Shown: piece by piece, positions 1-8,215 of the stretch
How positions within the stretch are numbered: the first letter of the stretch is position 1
Layout: every line of letters begins with the position of its first letter
Assembly (NCBI RefSeq): GCF_016862435.1
Contig: NZ_BOMY01000053.1
Coordinates: forward strand, 62,001 to 126,000
Reading direction: 5' to 3'
Length of the DNA stretch: 64,000 nucleotides
From: Paractinoplanes tereljensis
Lineage (GTDB): Bacteria; Actinomycetota; Actinomycetes; Mycobacteriales; Micromonosporaceae
Made by a program: the position numbers and the translations under genes
The notes under the pieces: generated by a model
The model's input: the letters and a program-made list of their open reading frames with translations, nothing else
What the model was told of the DNA's origin: nothing
Databases searched by the model: none

Positions 1-278
1 ATGAACTCCATGACCAGGTAGTCGAGGCCGGCGCCGTCCTCGCCGAAGTCGTAGACCTGGACGATGCCGGGGTGGCGCAGCGACGCCATCATCCGGGCCT
101 CGGTGCGGAAGCGGGCGATGAACCCGGTGTCGGCGGCCAGGCCGGGCAGCAGCACCTTGACCGCGACCGGCCGGTGCAGCAGCCGGTCGGTGCCGCGCCA
201 GACCTCGCCCATGCCGCCGGCGGCGATCCGCTCGGTCAGTTCGTAGCGCTCGCTGAGCACGGCTCCGGGGGACAGCAC
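1..278 (-). CDS. Serine/threonine protein kinase, N-terminal part (runs off left edge)
   Basis: Reading leftward from a GTG at 278, the 92 visible residues are the N-lobe of a Hanks-type (PknB-like) kinase. Visible motifs are the glycine-rich loop AAGGMGEVW, the ATP-binding lysine in VAVKVLLP, the helix-C glutamate in FRTEARMMASL, and then HPGIVQVYDFG and YLVMEF just before the hinge. The catalytic loop, activation segment and any sensor domain lie outside the window. A stop at 336-338 limits the frame upstream, so the start must lie between there and the loop; GTG 278 is the outermost start, and GTG 260 is possible. It follows the F420 oxidoreductase on the same strand after 57 bases. Confidence 0.9.
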   Translation of the reverse strand, partial: MLSPGAVLSERYELTERIAAGGMGEVWRGTDRLLHRPVAVKVLLPGLAADTGFIARFRTEARMMASLRHPGIVQVYDFGEDGAGLDYLVMEF

Positions 279-335
279 CCGGTCATGGTACTGGCCGATG
301 CTGTCACCCGGGCCTTTCGCTTTGACGACTCTCTT

Positions 336-1274
336 TTACGACACCAGTGGCTTGAGTGCCTCGCCGGCCGCGGCGACCGCGCCGGGCACATGCCCGTTGC
401 GGATCATGTTGATGGTCAGGCCGGTGATGCCGGGCTCGATCACGTCCTGGTGGATCTGCTCGGCGATCTGGGCCTGGGTGCCGATGAAGACCCGGCTGTG
501 CCGCTCCGGCGGGATGCTGTCCAGGATCTTCTTGGCCTCATCTTCCGAGTCGGCCACCACGGTCATGGCCAGGTAGCTGGTGGCCAGGGTGGCCGGGTCG
601 CGGCCGGCCTCCTCGCAGCGCTGCCGGAGCACGGCCACCTTCTGCGGGATGTCGGCCCGGTCGCAGATGATGTTCATGTGGTCGGCGAACCGGGCGGCCA
701 GCCGGAACGTCTTCTTCTCCCCCGCGCCGCCCAGCATGATCGGGATCTGCGAGCGGTAACGCGGGTTGTTCATCGCGTTTTCCACCTTGTACCACTTACC
801 GGTCAGCGTGGGGTTCTCCCCGCGCAGCATCGGGGCGATGATGTCGAGCGCCTCCTCGAGCCGCTCGAAGCGGTCGGTGAAGGTGCCGAATTCCCACCCG
901 AAGTCGTTGTGCTCCCGCTCGAACCAGCCGGCGCCGATGCCCAGGATGGCCCGCCCGTGCGACACCATGTCGAGCGTGGTGACGGTCTTGGCCAGCATCG
1001 GCGGGTTGCGGTAGGTGTTGCCGGTGACCAGGGTCGACAGCTGGATGGTCTCGGTGGCGGTGGCCAGCGCGCCCAGCGTCGTGTACGCCTCCAGCATCGG
1101 CTGGTCGGGGGTGCCGATGCCGGGCAGCTGGTAGAAGTGGTCCATCACCAGCACGGTGTCGAAACCGGACGCCTCCGCCTCTCGGGCCTGTGCGATCACG
1201 GTGTCGAAGAGGCGCTCGACCGGCGTGTCCGGGTAGGTGAAGTTCGGGATCTGATATCCCAGGCGAATCGTCAT
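336..1274 (-). CDS. LLM-class F420-dependent oxidoreductase (TIGR03560-like)
   Basis: A 312-residue luciferase-like (beta/alpha)8 flavin/F420 oxidoreductase. I chose the ATG at 1274, giving MTIRLGYQIPNFTYP, because this matches the usual N-terminus of the family; the frame extends 12 codons further but without homology-like sequence. Typical segments are VMDHFYQLPG, TLVTGNTYRNPPMLAKTV, LGIGAGWFEREH, RFERLEEAL and LGGAGEKKTFRLAARFAD. Members use reduced F420 for hydride transfer; the substrate cannot be told from sequence. It starts 22 bases after the SDR stop, so it is probably co-transcribed with the dehydratase and SDR, although it is not a standard part of sugar-acid pathways. Confidence 0.9.
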   Translation of the reverse strand: MTIRLGYQIPNFTYPDTPVERLFDTVIAQAREAEASGFDTVLVMDHFYQLPGIGTPDQPMLEAYTTLGALATATETIQLSTLVTGNTYRNPPMLAKTVTTLDMVSHGRAILGIGAGWFEREHNDFGWEFGTFTDRFERLEEALDIIAPMLRGENPTLTGKWYKVENAMNNPRYRSQIPIMLGGAGEKKTFRLAARFADHMNIICDRADIPQKVAVLRQRCEEAGRDPATLATSYLAMTVVADSEDEAKKILDSIPPERHSRVFIGTQAQIAEQIHQDVIEPGITGLTINMIRNGHVPGAVAAAGEALKPLVS

Positions 1275-1296
1275 ACCGCCAGGCTTACCACTCAAA

Positions 1297-1971
1297 TCAG
1301 TAGGTGGCACGGCCTCCGCTGATGTCGTAGACCGCGCCGGTGGAAAAGGTGACCCGGTCCGAGCAGAGCCAGGCGATCAACTCGGCGACCTCGGCGGGCT
1401 GCCCGACCCGGCGCATCGGGATGAGACCGGTGATGTGGGCGAGAGCGTCGGGGCCGGTGTCGGCGTTCATCGGGGTCTCGATGACGGCCGGGGCGATCGC
1501 GTTGGCGAGCACGCCGGTGGTGGCCAACTCCTTGCCGAGCGACTTGGTGAGGGCGATGACCGCGGCCTTGGAGGCGGAGTAGGGCGACATGTTCGGGTTG
1601 CCGTCCTTGCCGGCCATGCTGGCGATGTTGACGATCCGCCCCCAGCCCCGCTCGATCATCCCGGGGACGAAGGCCTGGCAGGTGTTGAAGGTGCCGCGCA
1701 CGTTGACCGCGAAGGTGTGCTCCCAGCCGTCGAGCGGCACCTCCCAGAGCGGCGCGTTGGGGCCGACGATCCCGGCCGAGTTGACCAGGATGTCGACCGG
1801 GCCAGCCTCGGCCGCGGCCTGCCTGATCGCGTCGGGGTCGGTGACATCGGCCCGCAGGTCGGCGCCGTCCGCGAGGTCGAGGGTGAGCACCTTGACGCCG
1901 TCGGCGGCGAGCCGGTCGGTCACCGCCGCACCGATGCCGCTGCGGCCGCCGGTGACGATCGCGGTGCGCAT
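1297..1971 (-). CDS. Short-chain dehydrogenase/reductase (putative 2-keto-3-deoxy-sugar-acid dehydrogenase)
   Basis: A 224-residue classical SDR. The N-terminal cofactor motif TGGRSGIG is at residues 8-15, NSAG follows beta-4, and the catalytic Ser/Tyr/Lys sit in IVNIASM and YSASKAA. The C-terminus has the usual AIAPAVIETPM and STGAVYDISGG. Its ATG overlaps the dehydratase stop by one base (TGATG), which implies translational coupling. By context it would oxidise the 2-keto-3-deoxy acid made by the dehydratase to a 2,4-diketo acid, the substrate of the FAH-family hydrolase encoded divergently. Substrate is inferred from neighbourhood only; the second SDR at 7321 or the zinc dehydrogenase could fill this step instead. 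Confidence 0.88.
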   Translation of the reverse strand: MRTAIVTGGRSGIGAAVTDRLAADGVKVLTLDLADGADLRADVTDPDAIRQAAAEAGPVDILVNSAGIVGPNAPLWEVPLDGWEHTFAVNVRGTFNTCQAFVPGMIERGWGRIVNIASMAGKDGNPNMSPYSASKAAVIALTKSLGKELATTGVLANAIAPAVIETPMNADTGPDALAHITGLIPMRRVGQPAEVAELIAWLCSDRVTFSTGAVYDISGGRATY

Positions 1972-3689
1972 CAGTGCGACTCCCGGGAGACCTGCGAGCC
2001 GCTGGAGCCGATCAGGAAGTCGCAGTCGGCGCCGGTGCTGGCCGGTCCGACCGTGTCGACGTAGAGCTTCTCCCACCCTCGGGTCGGTGCCGCGTAGGCC
2101 GCGACCGCCTCGGCCGAGGGTTGCCGGGCGGCCAACTCGTCGTCGGGCAGGTCGACGTCGAGGCGGCGTTTCGCCACGTCGAGCACGATGATGTCGCCGG
2201 TGCGCACCTTGGCCAGCGGTCCACCGGCGGCCGCCTCCGGGGTCACGTGCAGGACCACCGTGCCGTACGCGGTGCCGCTCATCCGGCCGTCGCAGATGCG
2301 CACCATGTCGCGCACGCCGGCCTCCAGCAGTTTCTTCGGCAGTGGGGTGTTGGAGACCTCGGGCATGCCCGGGTAGCCCTTGGGCCCGCAGCCGCGCAGG
2401 ATCAGCACGGAGTCGGCGGTGACCTCCAGGTCGGGATCGTCGAGCCGGGCGTGCAGATCTTCGATCGAGTCGAACACGACGGCCGGCCCCCGGTGCGAGA
2501 GCAGTTCCGGCGAGGCCGCGGCCGGTTTGATCACCGCGCCGCCCGGGGCGAGGTTGCCGTAGAGCACCGCGATGCCGGCCTCGGGTTGCAGCGGCTCGGC
2601 CCGGGCCCGGATGACCTCCCGGTCGTAGACCCGGGCGTCGTCGAGGTAGTCGACAAGCGGGCGCCCGGTGACCGTGATCGCGGCCGGGTCGAGCAGGTCG
2701 CGCACCTCGTTGAGGACGGCGTGCAGGCCGCCGGCCCGGTAGAGGTCGTCCATCAGGAAGCGGCCGGCCGGTTGCAGGTCGACAAGCAGCGGCACGCCCG
2801 AGCCGACCCGGTCGAAGTCGTCCTGGGTCAACTCGATGCCGAGCCGCCCGGCGATGGCCAGCAGGTGCACGACCGCGTTGGTGGAGCCGCCGATCGCGGC
2901 CAGGGTGACGATCGCGTTGAGGAAGCTCGCCCGGGTCAGCACCTGGCTGGGCCGCCGGTCCTCGTCCACCAGGTCGACGGCCAGCACGCCGGTGGCGTGG
3001 GCGGCCTCCAGCAGGCGGCTGTCGGGGGCCGGGGTGCCGGCGATGCCGGGCAGGGTCATGCCCAGCGCCTCGGCGAGCAGGCCCATCGTCGAGGCGGTGC
3101 CCATCGTGTTGCAGTGGCCGCGGCTGCGGATCATCGAGGACTCGGAGCGGCGGAACTCGGCGGCGCTGAGTGTGCCGGCCCGCACCTCCTCGGACAGCTG
3201 CCAGACGCCGGTGCCGCAGCCGAGCGGGACGCCCCGGAAGGTGCCGGTGAGCATCGGCCCGCCCGGCACCACCACGGCCGGGATGTCGACCGAGGCGGCG
3301 GCCATCAGCAGCGCCGGGATGGTCTTGTCGCAGCCGCCGAGCAGCACCACGCCGTCGATCGGGTTGGCCCGCAGCATCTCCTCGATGGCCATCGCGGCCA
3401 TGTTGCGCCAGAGCATCGCGGTCGGTTTGACAAGCGTCTCGCCCAGCGACACCACCGGCAGGTTGAGCGCGATGCCGCCGGCCGCGTGGATGCCGTCGGC
3501 GACGCTGCGGGACACCTCGTTGAGGTGCGCGTTGCACGGGGTCAGGTCGGAGGCGGTGTTGGCCATCGCGATGTGCGGTCGCTCGCCGTCGAACGCGTCG
3601 GCGGGCAGGCCGCGGCGCATCCAGGCGCGGTGGATGTAGCTGTTGCGGTCATCGCCGCCGTACCACCCGGAACTTCGCCGCTCGGCCAT
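1971..3689 (-). CDS. IlvD/Edd-family sugar-acid dehydratase (L-arabinonate/L-fuconate type)
   Basis: A 572-residue IlvD/Edd dehydratase, full length for the family. The cysteine-bearing iron-sulfur motifs are LTPCNAHLNEV, GGCDKTIPA and RSRGHCNTMGTAST, and GGSTNAVVHLLAIA and GCGPKGYPGMPEV are the later signatures. The N-terminus SSGWYGGDDRNSYIHRAWMRRG resembles aldonate dehydratases rather than biosynthetic IlvD. It would dehydrate an aldonate to a 2-keto-3-deoxy acid. The neighbours (lactonase, FAH hydrolase, SDRs, zinc alcohol dehydrogenase) point to pentonate or deoxyhexonate catabolism. It is divergent from IclR and leads the minus-strand operon. The exact sugar is not determined by the sequence. 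Confidence 0.9.
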   Translation of the reverse strand: MAERRSSGWYGGDDRNSYIHRAWMRRGLPADAFDGERPHIAMANTASDLTPCNAHLNEVSRSVADGIHAAGGIALNLPVVSLGETLVKPTAMLWRNMAAMAIEEMLRANPIDGVVLLGGCDKTIPALLMAAASVDIPAVVVPGGPMLTGTFRGVPLGCGTGVWQLSEEVRAGTLSAAEFRRSESSMIRSRGHCNTMGTASTMGLLAEALGMTLPGIAGTPAPDSRLLEAAHATGVLAVDLVDEDRRPSQVLTRASFLNAIVTLAAIGGSTNAVVHLLAIAGRLGIELTQDDFDRVGSGVPLLVDLQPAGRFLMDDLYRAGGLHAVLNEVRDLLDPAAITVTGRPLVDYLDDARVYDREVIRARAEPLQPEAGIAVLYGNLAPGGAVIKPAAASPELLSHRGPAVVFDSIEDLHARLDDPDLEVTADSVLILRGCGPKGYPGMPEVSNTPLPKKLLEAGVRDMVRICDGRMSGTAYGTVVLHVTPEAAAGGPLAKVRTGDIIVLDVAKRRLDVDLPDDELAARQPSAEAVAAYAAPTRGWEKLYVDTVGPASTGADCDFLIGSSGSQVSRESH

Positions 3690-3767
3690 GGTTCGGACGG
3701 TAATCCTCTTCGCGGGTTGAAGATAGCGGTTTCATTTTGTCGGAACGGAGGTCTAGCATCCGGAAAC
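3690..3767. promoter_or_regulatory. Divergent promoter region with candidate IclR operator
   Basis: This 78-base AT-richer gap separates the dehydratase and IclR starts and must hold both promoters. An imperfect inverted repeat, CGGTTTC at 3727-3733 and GGAACGG at 3742-3748 with an 8-base spacer, matches at 5 of 7 positions and is a candidate IclR site. GGAGG at 3747-3751 may serve as IclR ribosome-binding site, though the 16-base spacing is long. Confidence 0.4.
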
Positions 3768-4532
3768 ATGACCGACCCCGACAGCCGCCTGGTGGGCGCC
3801 GACCGTGTCTTGGCCGTGCTGGCCGAGCTGGCCCGGCACGCCGACGGCGTCGGCCTGGAAGACATCGCCCGCGCCATGGACAGCCCGAAACCCACCGTCC
3901 ACCGATGTCTGGCCGCGCTGCGCCGGGCGGGTTTCGCGACCCAGGACGGCTATGGGCGATATGTTCTGGGCGACGAGTTCCTGCATCTGGCGTTCGCGCA
4001 CCACGAGGCTCGTCCCGATCATGTGCGGGTGCTGCCGGTGCTGCGGACGCTGTGCGAGCGATACGGCGAGACCGTGCACTACGCGACGCTGGACGGACGA
4101 TTCGTGGTCTACCGGTCGAAACTCGATCCGCCCACCGGCGCGGTCCGGCTCACCTCGGTGATCGGCGGCCGCAACCTGGCGCACACCACGGCCGTGGGCA
4201 AGCTGCTGCTCTCCGGGGTGCTGCTGACCGAGGAAGCGGTGCACGCGTGGGTCGGTGACACCGAGCTGGGCACCCCGACCACCCGCTCGGTCGCCACCGC
4301 CGGCCAGCTGTGGGACGAGTTGCGCATCACCCGCGAGCGCGGCTTCGGCACCGACGACCAGGAGAACGAGCCGGGCGTGAACTGCCTGGCCGTCCCGGCC
4401 TACCTGACCTCGCCGACCGTGCCGAGCGGCGCGATCAGCATCAGCGGTCTCACCTACCGCACCCCGATCGAGAAACTGGTCGCCGATGTGCCCGCGATCC
4501 TCGCGATCGTGGCCGGAACGGAGCTCCCGTGA
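3768..4532 (+). CDS. IclR-family transcriptional regulator
   Basis: 254 residues. The N-terminal winged helix-turn-helix covers about residues 1-75 (GADRVLAVLAELARHADGV, then MDSPKPTVHRCLAALRRAGF as recognition helix and wing), followed by the IclR effector domain, with AHTTAVGKLLLSG and the RGFGTDDQENEPGVNCLAVP motif around the ligand pocket. Family members bind small organic acids or sugar derivatives. It lies between the divergent halves of the sugar-acid cluster and its stop overlaps the lactonase start (GTGA), so it is the obvious local regulator and is co-translated with the catabolic genes it probably controls. Confidence 0.93.
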   Translation: MTDPDSRLVGADRVLAVLAELARHADGVGLEDIARAMDSPKPTVHRCLAALRRAGFATQDGYGRYVLGDEFLHLAFAHHEARPDHVRVLPVLRTLCERYGETVHYATLDGRFVVYRSKLDPPTGAVRLTSVIGGRNLAHTTAVGKLLLSGVLLTEEAVHAWVGDTELGTPTTRSVATAGQLWDELRITRERGFGTDDQENEPGVNCLAVPAYLTSPTVPSGAISISGLTYRTPIEKLVADVPAILAIVAGTELP

Positions 4533-5392
4533 CCACCACGCTGGATGTCACCCCGATCAGCACCGACCGTTACGAGCTGGGCGAGGGCCCGCTCTGGGAC
4601 CCGGAGCGGCAGCGGCTGCTCTGGGTCGACATCCTGGCCGGGAAGGTGTTCGCCGGCCGTCTCGAGCCGTTCGAGGTGACCGACACCTGGTCGTTCGACG
4701 ACCTCGCCACCGCGGTCGCCGTCGCCGCCGACGGTTCCCTCCTGGTGGCCGAGCGCGAAACTCTGACGCGGGTCGATCTGGCGGGCGGGCGCACTCCGGT
4801 GGCCCGCGTGCTCCCGGCCGGCTGCGGCAGCCGCCTCAACGACGGCGCGGTCGACCCGTCCGGGCGTTTCCTGGTCGGCAGCATGGCCCTCGACGGCCGC
4901 ACCGGCGAGGAGGTCCTGGTCCGCCTGGAGAACGGCGACTGCACCACGCTCGACGACGACCTCACGCTGTCCAACGGGCTCGCCTGGACCCCGGACGGAT
5001 ACGGGCTTTACAGCATCGACTCGGTGGCCCAGGCGGTCCGGGTCCGCGACTACCCCGACGGCGAGCGCAACGACCTGCTCACGATCACCGGCGGGCTGCC
5101 CGACGGCATGTGCACCGACCGCGACGGCAACCTGTGGATCGCGGTGCACGGCGGTGGCCGGGTCGAGTGCCGCAGCCCCGGCGGCACCCTGTTCGGCGTC
5201 ATCGAGCTCCCCGCGCCCCGGCCCACCAGCGTCGCGTTCGCCGGGCCCGGCCTCGACATCCTGGTCATCACCACCGCCACCGAGGGCATGTCCCCCGACG
5301 ACCTGGCGGCCCACCCCGACTCGGGCCGCATCTTCACCGCCCGGGTCGGCGTGACCGGTCTGCCCACCCCGTACTGGAATCCCGCCCTCTAA
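4529..5392 (+). CDS. SMP-30/gluconolactonase-family lactonase
   Basis: 287 residues from GTG 4529, which overlaps the IclR stop. This is a six-bladed beta-propeller of the SMP-30/regucalcin family. The metal-ligand glutamate is in YELGEGPLWD near the N-terminus, the conserved Asn/Asp in SRLNDGAVDPSGRF, and LSNGLAWTPDG and GLPDGMCTDRDGNLW follow. It would hydrolyse an aldonolactone to the aldonate consumed by the dehydratase. The family fits the pathway step between sugar dehydrogenase and dehydratase. No signal peptide is seen, so it acts in the cytoplasm. Confidence 0.92.
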   Translation: MTTTLDVTPISTDRYELGEGPLWDPERQRLLWVDILAGKVFAGRLEPFEVTDTWSFDDLATAVAVAADGSLLVAERETLTRVDLAGGRTPVARVLPAGCGSRLNDGAVDPSGRFLVGSMALDGRTGEEVLVRLENGDCTTLDDDLTLSNGLAWTPDGYGLYSIDSVAQAVRVRDYPDGERNDLLTITGGLPDGMCTDRDGNLWIAVHGGGRVECRSPGGTLFGVIELPAPRPTSVAFAGPGLDILVITTATEGMSPDDLAAHPDSGRIFTARVGVTGLPTPYWNPAL

Positions 5393-5404
5393 ATCGGAGA
5401 CCTC

Positions 5405-6265
5405 GTGTATCTCATGCGTGTCGGCGCCCCCGGTGCCGAAAAGCCCGTCGTACGCGTCGACGACACCTTCTACGTCGACGTGTCCGACCTGGTGACCGAC
5501 TTCGACGAGTTCTTCTTCGGCAGCGGCGGGATCGCCTCGCTGGCCGGGCCGGTCGCCGAGCGGATCGCGGCCGGGGAGACCGAGTCCTTCGGCGACCAGC
5601 GGATCGGGGCGCCGATCGCCCGGCCGCACCAGATCCTCTGCATCGGCCTGAACTACCGCGACCACGCCGCCGAGACCGGGCAGGCCGTACCGGACGAGCC
5701 GATCCTGTTCACCAAGTCGCCCAACACCCTGATCGGGCCGAACGACGACATCCGCATCCCGCGCGGCTCCACCAAACCCGACTGGGAGGTGGAGCTGGGC
5801 ATCGTGATCGGCAGCCGCACCTCCTACCTCGACTCGCCCGCCGACGCGCGCGCCGCGATCGCCGGTTACGTGCTGGTCAACGACGTCAGCGAGCGCGCCT
5901 TCCAGATGGAACGCGGCGGGCAGTGGAGCAAGGGCAAGAGCGCCGAGACGTTCAACCCGGCCGGGCCGTGGCTGGCCACCCCCGACGAGATCCCGGACGT
6001 GCTCGACCTCGGCATGACCCTGGACGTGAACGGCGTGCGCCGGCAGACCGGCAACACCAAGACGATGATCTTCGACCCGTACTTCATCGTTCATTACCTG
6101 AGCCAGTTCCTGGTGCTCGAGCCCGGCGACCTGATCAACACCGGCACCCCGCCCGGCGTCGGCATGGGCTTCCAGCCGCAGGTGTGGCTGGCCGCCGGCG
6201 ACGTGGTAGAGCTGTCCATCGACCGGCTCGGCACCGCCCGCCAGAACGTGATCGGCCCCCGCTGA
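5405..6265 (+). CDS. Fumarylacetoacetate hydrolase-family protein (2,4-diketo-3-deoxy acid hydrolase-like)
   Basis: 286 residues with GTG start and GGAGA five bases upstream. The FAH fold is clear: ILCIGLNYRDHAAE, the metal-binding WEVELGIVIG, YVLVNDVSERAFQ, GKSAETFNPAGPWL, NTKTMIFDP and GDLINTGTPPGVGMG. This subgroup contains 2,4-diketo-3-deoxy-L-fuconate hydrolases and ureidoglycolate-lyase-like enzymes; in this setting it would cleave the diketo acid to pyruvate plus a small hydroxy acid such as lactate or glycolate. It begins 12 bases after the lactonase stop and its own stop overlaps the next start (TGATG). Confidence 0.9.
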   Translation: MYLMRVGAPGAEKPVVRVDDTFYVDVSDLVTDFDEFFFGSGGIASLAGPVAERIAAGETESFGDQRIGAPIARPHQILCIGLNYRDHAAETGQAVPDEPILFTKSPNTLIGPNDDIRIPRGSTKPDWEVELGIVIGSRTSYLDSPADARAAIAGYVLVNDVSERAFQMERGGQWSKGKSAETFNPAGPWLATPDEIPDVLDLGMTLDVNGVRRQTGNTKTMIFDPYFIVHYLSQFLVLEPGDLINTGTPPGVGMGFQPQVWLAAGDVVELSIDRLGTARQNVIGPR

Positions 6266-7263
6266 TGCGAGCGCTCGTCCTCACCGGCCCCGGCAAGGCC
6301 GAGGTGCTCGACGTGCCGGCCCCGACCCCGGCCGAGGGCCAGGTGGTGGTGGACGTCGAGCGGGTCGGCGTGTGCGGCACCGACATGGAGCTGTTCAGCG
6401 GCGAGATGAGCTACCTGCACACCGGGGCGTCGTCCTACCCGCTGCGGCCCGGCCACGAGTGGTGCGGCACGGTGACGGCGGTCGGAGCCGGGGTCGACAA
6501 GAGCTGGGCGGGCCGCCGGGTCACCGGCGACACGATGATCGGTTGCGGTCACTGCCGGCGCTGCCTGCAGGGCCGGCACTGGGTCTGTGAGCAGCGGTTC
6601 GAGCTGGGCATCCGGGACGGCCTGCCCGGGGCGCTGGCCGAGCAGGTGGCGGTGCCGGCCGGCTACCTGCACGCGCTGCCCGACACGGTCGACGCGACGC
6701 TCGGCGCGATGGTCGAGCCGGGCGGCAACGCCCTGCGCTGCGTCGAGGCCGCCCAAATCGGTCCGGGCGAACGGCTGCTGGTGCTCGGCACCGGGACGAT
6801 CGGGCTGCTGGTCGCCCTGTTCGCCCGGGCCCGCGGCGCCGAGGTGCACCTGGTCGGCCTCGACCTGGCGCTGCCGAAATCGCTGGGCTTCGAGCAGTCG
6901 TGGACCCGGGAGACGCTGCCCGACCTGCCGTGGGACGGGATCGTCGACGCGTCCACCGGTGCCGAGATGCCGGCCTTCGCGCTCGACCGGGTCGAGCCCG
7001 GCCGCCGGGTCGTCTACATCGGACTGTCCGTGCCGCCCAGCCTGATCGACACCCGAGATCTGGTGCTCAAGGACGTCACCGCGGTCGGCATCCTGGGCGC
7101 GTCGGCCGGGCTGGCCGGGGCCATCGAGGCGTACGCCAGCGGCGCGGTCGACCCCCGCCCGCTGGTCGCCGCCACCGTCGGCCTGGCCGACATCGTGGAC
7201 GTCTTCGCCGGCCGGCGCCCGCCGGGTGCCGGCCCCAAGGTGCACGCCGACCCGCGTTCGTAG
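6265..7263 (+). CDS. Zinc-dependent medium-chain alcohol/sugar dehydrogenase
   Basis: 332 residues, MDR superfamily. Catalytic zinc ligands are in VGVCGTDMELFSG and RPGHEW. The structural-zinc lobe has four cysteines in GCGHCRRCLQGRHWVC. The Rossmann motif VLGTGTIGLL binds NAD(P). MDR sugar dehydrogenases oxidise aldoses or sugar acids; here it could open the pathway (sugar to lactone) or act on a ketodeoxy acid. Its ATG overlaps the FAH stop by one base. The C-terminal region (after VVYIGLSVPP) is shorter than in many MDRs. Confidence 0.9.
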   Translation: MRALVLTGPGKAEVLDVPAPTPAEGQVVVDVERVGVCGTDMELFSGEMSYLHTGASSYPLRPGHEWCGTVTAVGAGVDKSWAGRRVTGDTMIGCGHCRRCLQGRHWVCEQRFELGIRDGLPGALAEQVAVPAGYLHALPDTVDATLGAMVEPGGNALRCVEAAQIGPGERLLVLGTGTIGLLVALFARARGAEVHLVGLDLALPKSLGFEQSWTRETLPDLPWDGIVDASTGAEMPAFALDRVEPGRRVVYIGLSVPPSLIDTRDLVLKDVTAVGILGASAGLAGAIEAYASGAVDPRPLVAATVGLADIVDVFAGRRPPGAGPKVHADPRS

Positions 7264-7272
7264 CCGTTCGCC

Positions 7273-7308
7273 GTTCGCGGTCGCATTTCGCGTTCCCGGC
7301 CGCATTTC
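7273..7308. repeat. Imperfect 17-bp direct repeat before second SDR
   Basis: Two copies, 7273-7289 and 7292-7308, differ at two positions and have a 19-base period. They fill the 57-base gap between the zinc dehydrogenase and the SDR and end just before its AGGAG ribosome-binding site at 7311-7315. They may be a small regulatory or slippage-derived repeat. Confidence 0.5.
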
Positions 7309-7320
7309 TAGGAGCAAAAC

Positions 7321-8070
7321 ATGAGCGAATTCGACGGACTCACCGCGATCGTCACCGGCGGTGCCTCCGGGATCGGGCTGGCCACCGCCACCCTGCTGGC
7401 CGCCCGCGGTGCCCGGGTGGCCTGCCTCGACCTCAACCCGAAGGTGGAGCCGCCGCTGATCGGCATCCTCGCCGACGTCACCGACGACCGCTCGGTCCGG
7501 GCCGCCGTGCTGTCCGCCGCCGACGCGCTGGGCGGCATCGACCTGCTGATCAACAACGCCGGGATCGGCGCCCAGGGCACGGTCGAGGACAACGACGACG
7601 ACGAGTGGGCCCGGGTCTTCGACGTCAACGTGCAGGGCATGGTGCGCACCACCCGGGCCGCGCTGCCCTACCTGCGGCGCTCGTCGCACGCCGCGATCGT
7701 CAACGTGTCGTCGATCGCGGCCACCGCCGGGCTGCCGCAGCGGGCGCTCTACTCCGCGACCAAGGGCGCGGTGCTGTCGCTGACCCTGGCCATGGCAGCC
7801 GACCACCTGGCCGACGGCGTGCGGGTCAACTGCGTGAACCCCGGCACCGCCGACACCCCGTGGGTCGGCCGCCTGCTGGCCAAGGCCGCCGACCCGGAGG
7901 CCGAGCGGGCCGCCCTGGAAGCCCGCCAGCCAACCGGCCGCCTGGTAAGCGCGGACGAGGTAGCGGCGGCAATCGCCTACCTGGCCGGCCCACTCGCGTC
8001 AGCCACCACCGGCACCTCACTAGCGGTGGACGGCGGCATGCAGGGCCTGCGGCTGCGCCCCCGCACGTAG
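7321..8070 (+). CDS. Short-chain dehydrogenase/reductase
   Basis: 249 residues with a clear AGGAG site. Classical SDR: TGGASGIGLA (NAD(P) binding), INNAGIG, IVNVSSIAA with the catalytic serine, YSATKGA with Tyr and Lys, NPGTADTPW, and the C-terminal TSLAVDGGMQ. It closes the plus-strand sugar-acid operon and is a second candidate for oxidising the 2-keto-3-deoxy acid, or for the initial sugar oxidation. Homology alone does not decide. Confidence 0.9.
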   Translation: MSEFDGLTAIVTGGASGIGLATATLLAARGARVACLDLNPKVEPPLIGILADVTDDRSVRAAVLSAADALGGIDLLINNAGIGAQGTVEDNDDDEWARVFDVNVQGMVRTTRAALPYLRRSSHAAIVNVSSIAATAGLPQRALYSATKGAVLSLTLAMAADHLADGVRVNCVNPGTADTPWVGRLLAKAADPEAERAALEARQPTGRLVSADEVAAAIAYLAGPLASATTGTSLAVDGGMQGLRLRPRT

Positions 8071-8215
8071 GCCCCGCACCAAATTCGACCGCCGGCGCGG
8101 CAGGCCGGGAGGCTGGGCTGGGCCGGGCCGGGCCGGGCTGGGGCGGGGCGGCCGGGGCCGTCACACTCGGCGGTGGTGCCGCTGGGGGCATCGGCGTTGC
8201 TGTCATCATGGCGCG
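8071..8215. other. G-rich intergenic tract
   Basis: No coding signal was recognised. From about 8108 to 8160 the plus strand is a run of short G-tracts (GGGCTGGGCC-type repeats) which could form a G-quadruplex or slipped structures. It separates the end of the sugar-acid operon from the AfsR-like gene, whose promoter must lie here. No convincing hairpin terminator is visible. Confidence 0.4.

Noticed and set aside
1974..4532. Long plus-strand frame running through the dehydratase into IclR
   Set aside because: Only its 3' part from 3768 is the IclR gene; the upstream part is antisense to the dehydratase.
8100..8165. Transcription terminator in the G-rich tract
   Set aside because: No convincing stem with a following T-run on either strand; the tract is repetitive rather than self-complementary.
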